A stretch of 31,820 nt of DNA from Paulinella micropora (Eukaryota; Cercozoa; Imbricatea; Euglyphida): contig BJOX01000218.1 in NCBI GenBank assembly GCA_009731375.1, forward strand, positions 635,236 through 667,055, given 5' to 3'. Below the pieces are notes generated by a model. The model was not told where the DNA came from and did not search any database. It saw only the letters and a program-made list of their open reading frames with translations. Position numbers and translations under genes: made by a program. Numbering within the stretch: position 1 is the first letter of the stretch; each line of letters opens with the position of its first letter. Below are positions 1-10,360 of the stretch, piece after piece.

Positions 1-57
<57 letters not shown>

Positions 58-105
58 GAGAGAGAGCGAGAGAGACGTACGCGTTTGATAGAAGGCAACC
101 ATGAG

Positions 106-180
<75 letters not shown>
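1..180. repeat. (GA)n dinucleotide array
   Basis: Nearly uninterrupted AG/GA dinucleotides with a few AAAG variants. A non-repetitive insert at about 72-110 (motif ATAGAAGGCA) recurs at about 181-219, so the array lies between two copies of a small module. Purine-only on the plus strand. No gene is visible. Confidence 0.97.
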
Positions 181-183
<3 letters not shown>

Positions 184-265
184 GTACTCGCTCAATAGAA
201 GGCAGGCAATGAGCAAGAGGCTCGCGTGTTATCGCCACAGCAAAGCCACCTGAATAGAATGAATT
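181..265. repeat. module M1, copy 1
   Basis: Non-SSR module containing GCAAGAGGCTCGC, CACAGCAAA and CCACCTGAATAGA, ending directly at a GATA array. Related copies lie at 341-368 (3' part only) and 486-538. In all three, the CACCTGAATAGA end is followed within about 8 bases by (GATA)n, so the module/SSR junction is conserved. Function unknown; seen only as a repeat. Confidence 0.8.
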
Positions 266-368
266 GATAGATAGATAGATGGATAGATAGATAGATAGGT
301 AGGTAGGTAGGTAGGTAGGTAGGTAGATATATAGACATAGTGAGCAAACCCACCTGAATAGATGTATT

Positions 369-399
<31 letters not shown>

Positions 400-596
400 G
401 GATGGATAGATGGATAGATAGATAGGTAGGTAGGTAGGTAGATAGGTAGGTAGGTAGGTAGGTAGATAGATAGATAGATAGATAGGGCAAGAGGCTCGCC
501 TGTTATAGCAACAGCAAACCCACCTGAATAGATGTATTGATAGATAGACAGATGGATAGATGGATAGATAGATAGACAGGTAGGTAGGTGGGTAGG

Positions 597-637
<41 letters not shown>
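266..637. repeat. compound (GATA)n / (GGTA)n arrays with embedded M1 modules
   Basis: Blocks of GATA and GGTA tetranucleotides with GGAT and GACA variants, interrupted by M1 copies at 341-368 and 486-538. Block switching between GATA and GGTA is sharp. Reverse-frame translation gives Tyr-Leu-Ser-Ile and Tyr-Leu-Pro-Thr runs; this is a repeat artefact. Confidence 0.95.
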
Positions 638-810
638 GAGATATCGACTAATGTCAGAAAAAAGGAGCTTCTGATTTCGTCAACCAAGGAAGTCTGTGGG
701 TAAAGTATTAACCCGATGCCCAGCTAAGCCGTGATGTTTGCACGGAAGGGACTGATACAGGCGATACCAAACCTCCCTAGTACCAGGCGGGGCCAGGGCT
801 CGTTCCATAT
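638..810 (+). repeat. dispersed element DR-A, copy 1 (truncated)
   Basis: About 173 bp beginning GAGATATCGACTAATGTCAG and ending CTCGTTCCATA, where it passes directly into (TAGG/TAGA)n. Copies lie at 22338-22590 (minus strand) and 31329-31574 (plus, longer). Copies 1 and 3 differ by only a few bases. The left edge abuts (GATA)n or (CAGA)n in all three copies. A reverse-strand open frame crosses the copies, but copy 2 has a 1-bp deletion (CTTCCTGG versus CTTCCTTGG) that shifts the frame, so coding is unlikely. The class of repeat is unknown. Confidence 0.88.
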
Positions 811-1129
811 AGGTAGGTAGATAGATAGATAGATAGATAGATAGAGGTAGGTAGGTAGATAGGTAGATAGGTAGGTAGGTAGGTAGGTAGATAGAGATAG
901 ATAGATAGATAGATAGATAGACATATAGATATATAGATATATGGATAGATAGATAGATAGATAGATAGTAAATAGATGGAAAGATGGATAGATGGAAGAT
1001 GGAAAGATGGATAGATAGATAGATGGATATATATATATATATAGATAGATAGATAAAGGAGATAGATAGATAGATAGACAGATAGATAGATATAGATAGA
1101 TAGATGGATGGATGAATAGATAGACAGAC

Positions 1130-1169
<40 letters not shown>

Positions 1170-1261
1170 GGACAGATGGATAGATGGATAGATAGATAGA
1201 TGGATAGATAGATAGATAGATGCATAGATGGATGGATAGATAGATAGACAGATAGGTAGAC

Positions 1262-1298
<37 letters not shown>

Positions 1299-1322
1299 TA
1301 TAGATGGCATAGATAGATAGAT
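811..1322. repeat. (GATA)n compound array
   Basis: About 510 bp of GATA with GGTA, GGAT, GACA, ATAT and GAAAGATG variants. No unique sequence longer than about 15 bp. No gene. Confidence 0.96.
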
Positions 1323-1379
1323 GCGCAAACTATTAATATAAATCAAATCATACAGTATATCGCATGTCTGCCTGTGTGT

Positions 1380-1406
1380 TTGTTGTGTGTGTGTGTGTGT
1401 GTGTGT
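1380..1406. repeat. (GT)n dinucleotide tract
   Basis: Short TG dinucleotide run at the left edge of the M2 tandem module region. Confidence 0.9.
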
Positions 1407-1407
1407 C

Positions 1408-2063
1408 GACCTCCGCCCGCGCCGCACAGCGACAGGCCGGAACAGTGCGGTGTCAGGTATTCGAACAGCGCCGCCACATGGGCCGGCTGCACCGGATACT
1501 GCCAACGCAACACATAACCACACAACACAACATTAACATTGGCGAAGCTTCCGGGAATTCACCGCAAACATCGCAAAAATTCCGCTGCCTTGGCCTCTCA
1601 TATTACTTGTATATTTTCACACACTACAATCAACGCAATATTAGGCCGGAACGAAGCGGTGTTAAATATTCCCAAACAGCGCCGACACGTGGGCCGGCTG
1701 CACCGGGAACTACCCCACACACATTACATAGCTAGCACATGAGACTGGAGACGAACATGTGGTAACTTTCCCGCAAATCTCCGTAAAAACCGAGACATTT
1801 TCTCTGGCTTGGGCCGCAGTCTATTTTTTCTTCTTTGCGCAATTAATACAGTATTAGGCCGGAACAATGCAGTTGTCCGGTATTCAAAGCAGCGCGGACA
1901 CATGGGCCGGTTGCACCAGAAAACTGCCACACAACATAAAAACGATCAAGATCGAATACCAGAAGAGAAACAAAAACGTGGTAAGTTTCCGGGAAAGCAC
2001 CGCAAACACCGCAACAGTTTTCGCTGCCTTTGCTTCCCGTCTCACTTGTATCTTTCTGTCTGA
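1408..2063 (+). repeat. module M2, three degenerate tandem copies of about 210 bp
   Basis: The motif GGCCGGAAC begins near 1435, 1644 and 1857 (spacing 209 and 213 bp). Each copy carries a second conserved block, CACATGGGCCGGCTGCACC or a variant, and a third, TTTCCGGGAAAGCACCGCAAA or a variant, followed by CGCTGCCTTTGCTTCCC-like sequence. The copies have diverged substantially, with indels that break every reading frame. A partial fourth copy of the last block lies at 12080-12147. GTGGTAAGT in the third copy resembles a 5' splice site, but no coding exon is attached. Confidence 0.8.
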
Positions 2064-2780
2064 CTATCTATTACAAGCACCTCCTCTCTCCTGTTTCCGT
2101 CCTGTTGCACTTGCAAAGTTGTCATACATTGCTTCGAGCGCTACCTACCTACCTACCTGCCTGCCTACCTGCCTACCTACCTACCTACCTTCCTTCCTAC
2201 CTACCTACCTTCCTATCTACCTACCTACCTATCTTTTTCTCTTTCAATCTTGCAGTGAACATTTGACATGGACCTCTTCTCTCCTGTTTCCATCGCCTTG
2301 CAGTTCCAAAGTCGCCATGCACTGCTTCATGTGCCAGTATTCGCTACCTACCTACCTACCTAGCTGCCTACCGGTAGGTAATCTACCTAGCTACCTACCT
2401 AGCTAATCTACCTAGCTACCTACCTAGCTACCTACATCACCTCTTCTCTCCTGTTTCCATCGCCTTGCAGTTCCAAAGTCGCCATGCACTGCTTCATGTG
2501 CCAGTATTCGCTACCTACCTACCTACCTACCTGCCTACCTACCTAGCTATCTACCTAGCTACCTACCTAGCTACCTACATCACCTCTTCTCTCCTGTTTC
2601 CATCGCTTGCAGTTCCAAAGTCGCCATGCACTGCTTCAATTGCCAGTACTCGCTACCTACCTACCTACCTACCTGCCTACCTACCTAGCTATCTACCTAG
2701 CTACCTACCTAGCTACCTACATCACCTCTTCTCTCCTGTTTCCCTCGCGTTGTAGTTCCAAAGTCGCCATGCACTGCTTC
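2064..2780 (+). repeat. module M3 tandem array with (CTAC)n inserts
   Basis: Five occurrences of ACCTC(T/C)TCTCTCCTGTTTCC at about 2079, 2272, 2439, 2582 and 2724 (spacing 193, 167, 143, 142). The last three copies are nearly identical, showing recent homogenisation. After GCCAGTATTCGCT each unit runs into CTAC tetranucleotides with TAGC variants. The same GCCAGTATTCGCT occurs without CTAC in the neighbouring M3' copies, so the array arose at a fixed point in the module. Confidence 0.85.
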
Positions 2781-3420
2781 AATTGCCAGTACTCGCTCAA
2801 AAGCGTTCCAAGCTGGTCCAGATTGCCCTACAGTCAGAGAAAGAAACATGCATTCATACTATATACACTGCTTCCATCGCCGCCCAGGTTGCCCTACAGA
2901 CAGTCAGAGAAATAAACATGCATTCATACTATATACACTGCTTCCATCGCCAGTACTCTCTCAACAGCGCCCCTAGCCGGGTCCAGCTTGCCCTAGAGAT
3001 AGACAGAGAAAGATAAATGCATACACACATATAAATACACACGTCTTCAATCGCCAGTATTCGCTCAACAGCGCCTAGCTGATCTAGATTGCCTTACAGA
3101 CAGACACAGGAGCTGATCTATATTGCCCTACAGATAGACAGACGGACAGAAAGACAGACAGACAGAGAAAGATACATGCATAAGACATGTAGACACTGCT
3201 TCCATCGCTAATATTCGCTCAACATCATTCCTAGCTCGCCCCGATTGTCCTGCAGATAGACAGAGAAAGATAAATGCACACACACACACATACATATAAT
3301 GCTTCAAGATCGCCAGTATGTTCACGTAACAGCGCTGCTGGTCGACCTTGCCCTTCAGACAAACAGACAGAGAAAGAAAAAAATGAAGTCATACTAAATA
3401 CACTGGTTCATGCGCCAGTA
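2781..3420 (+). repeat. module M3' degenerate tandem copies
   Basis: Repeated blocks CACTGCTTC..TCGCCAGTA(T/C)TCGCTCAA, an AGCGCC..AGCTG segment, and TTGCCCTACAGACAGACAGAG..GATAAATGCAT recur near 2777, 2867, 2936, 3042, 3194, 3299 and 3400. Units are about 70-150 bp and diverged. Short open frames exist but are not shared between copies. No gene recognised. Confidence 0.75.
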
Positions 3421-3622
3421 TTAGATAGATAGATAGATAGATAGATAGATATAGATAGATAGATAGATAGATAGCTAAGATAGATAGATAGAAAGATAGA
3501 TAAGATAGATAGATAGATAGATAGATAGAAGATAGATAATAGATAGATAGATAGATAGACAGACAGGTAGATAGATAGATAGATATATAGATAGATAGAT
3601 AGATAGAAGATAGATAGATAGA
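3421..3622. repeat. (GATA)n array splitting an M3' unit
   Basis: About 200 bp of GATA with AAGATAGA and TATATAGA variants. The left flank is CGCCAGTATT and the right flank is ATTCACTCAAGAGCGC. The M3' module elsewhere reads CCAGTATTCGCTCAACAGCG, so the array sits inside the module. Confidence 0.9.
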
Positions 3623-3690
3623 TATTCACTCAAGAGCGCTTCCCAGCTGGACAAGATTTCCCTCAAGACAAACAGACATAGAGAGATATA
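3623..3690 (+). repeat. M3' right half after GATA insertion
   Basis: ATTCACTCAAGAGCGC followed by CCAGCTGGACAAGATTTCC and ACAAACAGACATAGAGAGAT continues the unit interrupted at 3420. It ends in a (CATA)n array. Confidence 0.75.
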
Positions 3691-3816
3691 TGCATACATA
3701 CATACATACATACATACATACATCCATACATACATCCATACATACATACATACATGCATACATGCATACATACATACATACATACATACATGCATACATA
3801 CATACACGTCTAACCT

Positions 3817-3849
<33 letters not shown>

Positions 3850-3897
3850 TAGACAGACAGACAGACCGACAGACCGACAGACAGACCGACAGACACT
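3691..3897. repeat. (CATA)n then (CAGA)n arrays
   Basis: CATA/CATC/CATG tetranucleotides to about 3807, a short spacer GTCTAACCTA, then CAGA with GATA and CCGA variants to about 3897. Confidence 0.95.
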
Positions 3898-4226
3898 AGG
3901 CAGACAATCATGCACTTACTTGTTCGATGGCAGATTCACTCTTCATGGCGCCGGCTACTAGATTGGAGACAGAACGAACAACGGCATCGCTGCGATGGAA
4001 CCTACAGTGTATACGTTGAATAGCTAGTAGGATAGGCAAATGGATACATAATTAGGCATATAGGTGAGGAGAAAGACAGGTAGGTAGGAAGGGTTCTAGA
4101 TTGGACGAAGAACGAACAACTACATCACTGAGCGATAAAGTAATAGTTATGAGGATGGACAGATCGACTCATGAGTGGGTATGGGTAAGTAGATAGACAG
4201 GTATGTAGGTAGGCTACTAGATGGGA
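3898..4226 (+). repeat. module M4 copies
   Basis: The block CTAGATTGGAGACAGAACG, ACGGCATCGCTGCGATGGAA, then an AT-rich tail with ACATAATTAGG begins near 3958. A second copy begins near 4096 (TCTAGATTGGACGAAGAACG). A third starts near 4213 as CTACTAGATGGGAGA and is split by the purine tract. No conserved frame; no gene recognised. Confidence 0.75.
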
Positions 4227-4662
4227 GAGAAAGAAGAAGAAGGCCACTAGATGGGAGAAGAAGAAGAAGAAGAAGAAGGAGAAGAAGGAGAAGAAGGAGA
4301 AGAAGAAGAAGAAGAAGAGAAGAAGAAGAAGAAGAGAAGAAGAAGAAGAAGAAGCAGAAGAAGAAGGAGAAAAAGAAGGAGAAAAAGGAGAAAAAGAAGG
4401 AGAAAAAGAAGGAGGAGGAGAAGAAGAAGAAGAAGAAGGAGAAGGAGGAGGAGGAGGAGGAGGAGAAGAAGAAGAAGAAGAAGAAGAAGAAGAAAGAAGA
4501 AGAAGAAAAGGAGGAGGAAGAAAGAAGAAGAAGAAGAAGAAGAAGAAGAAGAGGAGGAGGAGGAGGAGGAGAAGAAGAAGAAGAAGAAGAAGAAGAAGAA
4601 GAAGAAAAGGAGGAGGAAGGAGGAGGAAGAAAGAAGAAGAAGAAGAAGAAGAAGAAGAAGAA
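4227..4662. repeat. GAA/GGA purine tract splitting module M4
   Basis: About 436 bp, purine-only on the plus strand apart from isolated C or T, built from GAA, GGA and AAAGG blocks. The left flank carries CTAGATGGGAGA and the right flank CAGAATGAACAACTGCATCG. Joined, these reproduce the M4 order seen at 3958-4010, so the tract is an internal expansion. Such homopurine mirror sequence can form triplex DNA (family knowledge). Confidence 0.92.
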
Positions 4663-4770
4663 GACAGAATGAACAACTGCATCGCTGCGATGAAAACCTA
4701 CATTATATTGAATAATCGTTATTAGGATAGAATATCGAAACATAATTAGGTAAGAGGATAGGTTGGTAGG
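4663..4770 (+). repeat. module M4 right half after GAA tract
   Basis: CAGAATGAACAACTGCATCG, CTGCGATGAAAACC, then ACATAATTAGG continue the M4 unit interrupted at 4226. Confidence 0.75.
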
Positions 4771-4858
4771 TAGGTAGGTAGATAGATAGATAGATTTACA
4801 AAGACAGATACTTCTAGATAGATAGATAGAGATAGAGATAGATAGATAGATAGATAGA
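4771..4858. repeat. (GGTA)/(GATA)n array
   Basis: Short GATA-family tetranucleotide tract with a TTTACAAAGACAGATACTTC interruption. Confidence 0.9.
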
Positions 4859-4908
4859 CCACTGCTTCAGTACGTTGGTTAGCAGATTTTTGGCCAAACG
4901 GCTGCTAC

Positions 4909-4911
4909 CTA

Positions 4912-4969
<58 letters not shown>

Positions 4970-4978
4970 CAATAATGA
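4909..4978. repeat. (TAA)n array
   Basis: Pure TAA/AAT trinucleotides ending in AACAACAATAATGATG. Confidence 0.95.
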
Positions 4979-4987
4979 TGTTAACAA

Positions 4988-5019
4988 TAGTAGTAGTAGT
5001 AGTAGTAGTAGTAGTACAG

Positions 5020-5069
<50 letters not shown>
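4988..5069. repeat. inverted (TAG)n - (CTA)n palindrome
   Basis: TAG repeats (4988-5017, ending GTAC) are followed after one A (5018) by GTACTACTA.. (5019-5048). The two 30-bp arms are perfect reverse complements with a 1-nt spacer. The right array continues to 5069. A near-spacerless inverted microsatellite. Confidence 0.93.
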
Positions 5070-5109
5070 GATCGATTGATTCATCTCTAACTTTTTAAGA
5101 CAACTGCCA

Positions 5110-5590
5110 TTGTCTCCTTTCAAAGCCTCTGGTACTACCTGTCTGTCCTGTCAAATGCCTCACTACTACCTTTCTATACCCGTCAAAGGCCTAAATACTG
5201 CGTTTCCATACCCATCAAATGCCTCACTGCTGCCTTTCTGTCCTGTCAAATGCCTCATTACGCCTTTCTGTCGTGTCAAATGCCTCACTGCTGCCTTTCT
5301 GTCCTGTCAAATGCCTCACTGCTGCCTTTCTGTCCTGTCACATGCCTCACTGCTACCTTTTTCTCCTGTCAAATGCCTCATTACGCCTTTCTGTCGTGTC
5401 AAATGCCTCACTGCTGCCTTTTTGTCCTGTCAAATGCCTCATGACTGCCTTTCTGTCCTGTCAAATGCCTCACTGCTTGCCTTTCTGTCCTGTTAAATGC
5501 CTCACCACTGCCTTGGCTGTACCTTTCCAAGGCCTCACTTCTGCCTTTCTGTCCTGTTCCATGCCTCACCACTGGCTTTCTGAAGTCTGA
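5110..5590 (+). repeat. 31-bp minisatellite, array 1
   Basis: About 15 tandem units of roughly 31 bp with the core GTCAAATGCCTCACTGCTGCC followed by TTTCTGTCCT. Terminal units are the most diverged (TACCTTTCCAAGGCC..). The same family occurs in reverse complement at 8991-10075. Because 31 is not a multiple of 3 and the unit lacks stops, long open frames appear, but they are by-products. Confidence 0.95.
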
Positions 5591-5690
5591 GTCTTAATCT
5601 TTACCGGTATTGATAAGGCAGACTCGTTGCGCGAAGTCGGCCAACAACTGCGGCGGCGCAGGAACGAGCTAGGGGCAAAACCAACAACAG
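5591..5690. other. unique spacer
   Basis: About 100 bp of non-repetitive sequence (CTTTACCGGTATTGATAAGG, GCGGCGGCGCAGG). No recognisable gene or site. Confidence 0.6.
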
Positions 5691-5748
5691 CGTGTATGTA
5701 TGCATGTCGATGTGTGTGTGCGTGCGTGCGTGTGTGTGTGTGTGTATC

Positions 5749-5779
<31 letters not shown>

Positions 5780-6117
5780 TTGTATGCATGTATGTATGTA
5801 TGTATGTATGCATGCATGCATGCATGTATGTATGTATGTATGTATGCGCATATACATGTATGTGTGCTTTGCATGAATTTCTGAGTAAGCGCATTATGTA
5901 TATGTATGTATATGTATGTATGTATGTATGTATGCATGCATGTACGTATGCATGTATGTATGTATGTATGCGCATGGACATACATGTAAGTGTGCTTTGC
6001 ATGAATTTATGAGTAAGCGCAGTATGTATATGTATGTATGTATGTATGTATGTATGCATGTATGTATGTACGTACGCACGTATGTACGCATGTATGTATG
6101 TATGTATGTATGAATGA
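5691..6117. repeat. (TGTA)n / (GT)n arrays with a duplicated module
   Basis: TATG/TGTG/GCAT tracts. A module containing GTGCTTTGCATGAATTT and GAGTAAGCGCA occurs at about 5846-5893 and again 124 bp later at about 5970-6021, each followed by TATGTATATGTATG. Confidence 0.9.
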
Positions 6118-6123
6118 TGTATA

Positions 6124-6125
6124 TC

Positions 6126-6166
<41 letters not shown>
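6124..6166. repeat. (GATA)n
   Basis: About ten GATA units, with (TATC)n in opposite orientation beginning about 60 bp downstream. Confidence 0.95.
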
Positions 6167-6224
6167 TATACTATTTTGGCAGGCATGTCTCAGAGCGTAA
6201 GCAAAAACTACCTACACTACATAC

Positions 6225-6284
6225 TTATCTATCTACCTATCTACCTACCTACCTATCTACCTATCTATCTATCTATCTACCTAC

Positions 6285-6363
<79 letters not shown>

Positions 6364-6382
6364 CCTACCTACCTACCTACCT
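6225..6382. repeat. (TATC)n / (TACC)n
   Basis: TATC tetranucleotides bounded by TACC blocks on both sides. Opposite strand polarity to 6124-6166, so the pair could pair as a hairpin. Confidence 0.95.
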
Positions 6383-6465
6383 TTGTCTGGAGACGGAGAG
6401 GTAGGCCAGGCATGGAGGAGCAGGACTTGAAACCGGGGAAAATACCACCCACCTGCTCATAATCA

Positions 6466-6594
6466 TCACCATCGCCATCGCCATCGTCATCGTCGTCATC
6501 GTCATCGTCATCGTCATCATCGTCATCGTCATCGTCATCGTCATCATCGTCATCGTCATCGTCATCATCGTCATCGTCATCATCATCGTCGTCA

Positions 6595-6631
<37 letters not shown>

Positions 6632-6825
6632 TATCGTCATCGTCATCGTCATCATCATCATCGTCATCGTCATCGTCATCATCACCATAATCATTATAAT
6701 CATCATCATCGTCATCGTCATCGTCATCGTCATCATCGTCATCGTCATCGTCATGGTCATCATAATCATCATCATCATCATCATCGTCATCGTCATCGTC
6801 ATCGTCATCATCGTCATCGTCATCG

Positions 6826-6861
<36 letters not shown>

Positions 6862-6924
6862 CCGTCACCATCATCGTCATCGACATCGTCATCGACATCG
6901 TCATCGACATCGTCATTGACATCG

Positions 6925-6959
<35 letters not shown>

Positions 6960-6996
6960 GTCATCGTCATCATCATCATCATCATCATCATCATCG

Positions 6997-7028
<32 letters not shown>

Positions 7029-7048
7029 ATCATCATCATCATCATCAC
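6466..7048. repeat. (ATC)n / (GTC)n trinucleotide array
   Basis: About 580 bp of CAT/CGT-type triplets, i.e. GAT/GAC on the minus strand. Most interruptions are the same transition, so one minus frame reads as poly-Asp. A GACATCGTC hexamer sub-block lies near 6880-6925. Related array in opposite orientation at 28318-28723. Confidence 0.96.
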
Positions 7049-7104
7049 CCATCATCATCAGAAAAGGCAGGCATGCGCATACATACAAAAAGAGACGAAG
7101 GACA

Positions 7105-7170
7105 GGATAGATAGATAGATAGATAGATAGATAGACAGGTAATGAGGTAGGTGGGAGGTAGGTAGATAGG

Positions 7171-7205
<35 letters not shown>

Positions 7206-7286
7206 TTAGATAAGTTAGATAGATAGATAGATAGATAGGTAGGTAGGTAGGTAGGTAGGTAGGTAGATAGATAGATAAATAGATAA

Positions 7287-7319
<33 letters not shown>

Positions 7320-7366
7320 AGTTAGATAAATGGATAGATAGATAGGTAGGTAGGTAGGTAGGTAGG

Positions 7367-7400
<34 letters not shown>
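7105..7400. repeat. (GATA)/(GGTA)n array
   Basis: Alternating GATA and GGTA blocks with GTTA variants, ending at a palindromic junction with TATC repeats. Confidence 0.95.
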
Positions 7401-7410
7401 CCTTGCTGAT

Positions 7411-7433
7411 ATATGCATGAGCTACATGCATAT
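7411..7433. repeat. palindrome joining GATA and TATC arrays
   Basis: ATATGCATG (7411-7419), loop AGCTA, CATGCATAT (7425-7433): a perfect 9-bp inverted repeat at the point where the microsatellite switches strand. Confidence 0.85.
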
Positions 7434-7449
7434 CTATCTACCGATCTAC

Positions 7450-7493
<44 letters not shown>
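7434..7493. repeat. (TATC)n
   Basis: Tetranucleotide array running in reverse-complement polarity to 7105-7400. Confidence 0.95.
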
Positions 7494-7494
<1 letters not shown>

Positions 7495-7577
7495 CGCCTT
7501 GGGTTTTTCCCATCCCCAATCCAAATCCCTTTGCTTCAAGCTATCGTCCTGCGTAGCTCGTTGCTCTTTTGCGATTT
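7494..7577. other. unique flank of the 619-bp duplication
   Basis: Non-repetitive sequence (GCCTTGGGTTTTTCCCATCC..) upstream of the duplication; present once. It ends GCGATTTATCGCTCC, where TATC matches the microsatellite unit at the duplication joint. Confidence 0.7.
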
Positions 7578-7960
7578 ATCGCTCCTGTGCAGTCAAAAAT
7601 TGGACTAATCTTCCTCTAGTCCGTATTGGTGACTGCATTCCATCATAGCCGTCCAGTGTTGCATAGCCCGGGCTAGGTCCCTGCGGGGGTTTAGGCCTCA
7701 TACAATGTCATCATTGTAGCTTGCGCAAGCTTACGGTGCTCAAAACACTTGGACTAACGGCTTCCTTTTCTTTCTCTTCTTCCTTATCCTCCCACTCTCC
7801 ATTCCTAGATTGCCTTTTTCTTCAACGTCCTTCCTCCTCTTCTTTTTCCAGAACACAGTCTACCCGTGATTCCCATCCCGGACACATGCACAGTACACAA
7901 ATTATTGTTTGATGTGAAACTGCGTTCCTTTGCAAGGACTACATTCCTTTGCGACATCTC

Positions 7961-8013
<53 letters not shown>

Positions 8014-8118
8014 CCTACCTACGTACCTACCTACCTACCCATCTATCTATCTATCTACCTACCTACCAACCTACCTACCTACCTACCTACCTATCTATCT
8101 ACCTACCTACCTACCTAC

Positions 8119-8196
<78 letters not shown>
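7578..8196 (+). repeat. 619-bp direct duplication, copy 1
   Basis: Unique part (7578-7963) followed by a TATC/TACC compound array. The unique part looks identical to 8197-8582. It contains a perfect 14-bp palindrome AGCTTGCGCAAGCT (7718-7731) and a pyrimidine-rich stretch at about 7763-7860 ending CCTAG. A 63-codon open frame (7721-7912) is present in both copies but has no recognisable domain, and its conservation simply reflects the recent duplication. Confidence 0.95.
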
Positions 8197-8989
<793 letters not shown>

Positions 8990-8990
8990 A

Positions 8991-10075
8991 CTCACCTGAT
9001 TCTGCCAACTGCCCTTCGAGGTCATTTTTTTGAATGGCAGTATGCGACATGTGACATGAAAAGAGGCAGTAGTGAGGCATTTAACAGGACATGCAGGCAG
9101 TAGTCAGGCAACAGGACAAAAAAGCAATAGTCAGGCATTTTTCAGAACAAAAAGGAAATAGTCAGGCATTTGACAGGACAAGAGGCAATAGTCAGGCATG
9201 TGACAGGAAAGAGGCAATAGTCAGGCATTTGACAGGACAAAAAGGCAATCGTCAGGCATTTGACTGGACAAGAGGGAATAGTCAGGCATTTGACAGGACA
9301 AGAGGGACTAGTCAGGCATTTGACAGGACAAAAAGGCAGTAGTCAGGCATTGGACAGGACAAAAAGTAATGGTCAGGCATTTGACAGGACAAAAGGCAAT
9401 TTTCAGGCATTTGACAGGACAAAAAGGCAATGTTTGACAGGACAAAAAGGCAATGATCAGGCATTGGACAGGACAAAAAGGCAATAGTCAGGCATTTGAC
9501 AGGACAAAAAGGCAATAGTCAGGCATTTGACAGGAAAGAGGCAATAGTCAGGCATTTGACAGGACAAAAAGGCAATAAAAGGCAATGGTCAGGCATTTGA
9601 CAGGACAAAAAGGCAATGGTCAGGCATTTGACAGGACAAAAGGCAATGATCAGGCGTTTGACAGGACAGAAAGGCAATGGTCAGGCATTTGACAGGATAA
9701 AAAGGCAGTAGTCAGGCGATCCACCTGATCCTGCCAACTGCCTTCCGAGGTCATTTTTTAAAATGGCAGTATGCGACATTTGACATGAAAAAAGTCAGTA
9801 GTGAGGCATTCTACAGGACAAAAAGGCAGTAGTCAGGCATTCTACAGGACCAAAAGGCAGTAGTCAGGCATTTAACAGGTATAGAAAGGCAGTAATGAGT
9901 CATTTGACAGGACAGAAAGGCAGTAGTGAGGCCTTTGGCAGGTACAGAAAGGCAGAAGTCAGGCGTTTGAAAGGGCAAAAAGGCAGTAGTGAGGCAACGG
10001 AAGGGAAAGAAAGGCAGTAGTGAGGCAATAGCACCTGATCCTGCCAACCGCCCCCCGTGGTCATTTTTTGCTCCA
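8991..10075 (-). repeat. 31-bp minisatellite, array 2 (inverted relative to array 1)
   Basis: About 30 units of roughly 31 bp: GTCAGGCATTTGACAGGACA then AAAAGGCAATA or GGCAGTA. This is the reverse complement of the 5110-5590 unit. A longer block, CACCTGATCCTGCCAACTGC..GAGGTCATTTTTT.., occurs at about 8993, 9720 and 10031, so there is higher-order structure. Units in the middle are homogeneous; edge units match the GAGGCAGTAG type of array 1. Confidence 0.95.
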
Positions 10076-10330
10076 CCAAGGAAACCAAGTCCACCTACAT
10101 ACATACATACATACATACATACATACATACATACGTACATACGTACATACGTACATACATACATACATACATACATACATACATACATACATACATGCAT
10201 ACATGCATGCATACATACATGCATACATACATACATACATACATCATACATACTTACATACATACATACATACATACATATAAACAAATAGATGCATAAG
10301 TATACATACATACAAACATAATACATGCAT
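10076..10330. repeat. (CATA)n array
   Basis: CATA with CGTA, CATG and ATAA variants. No gene. Confidence 0.95.
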
Positions 10331-10360
10331 CTTGCTGCGGAGAGTACTTGCGGGAATACA

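Noticed and set aside
1976-1990. 5' splice site (GTGGTAAGT), also at 12086
   Set aside because: It lies in a repeated module with no open exon upstream; a chance match shared by descent.
5110-5590. CRISPR-like array of 31-bp repeats
   Set aside because: Units are directly adjacent without unique spacers, the setting is eukaryotic, and no cas genes are present. It is a minisatellite.
6369-7088. 239-codon poly-Asp open frame on the minus strand
   Set aside because: Triplet repeat artefact; the ends outside the repeat have no recognisable domain or conserved start.
7721-7912. 63-codon open frame repeated identically at 8340-8531
   Set aside because: Identity is explained by the 619-bp duplication; low-complexity Ser/Phe content, no domain, no start context that stands out.
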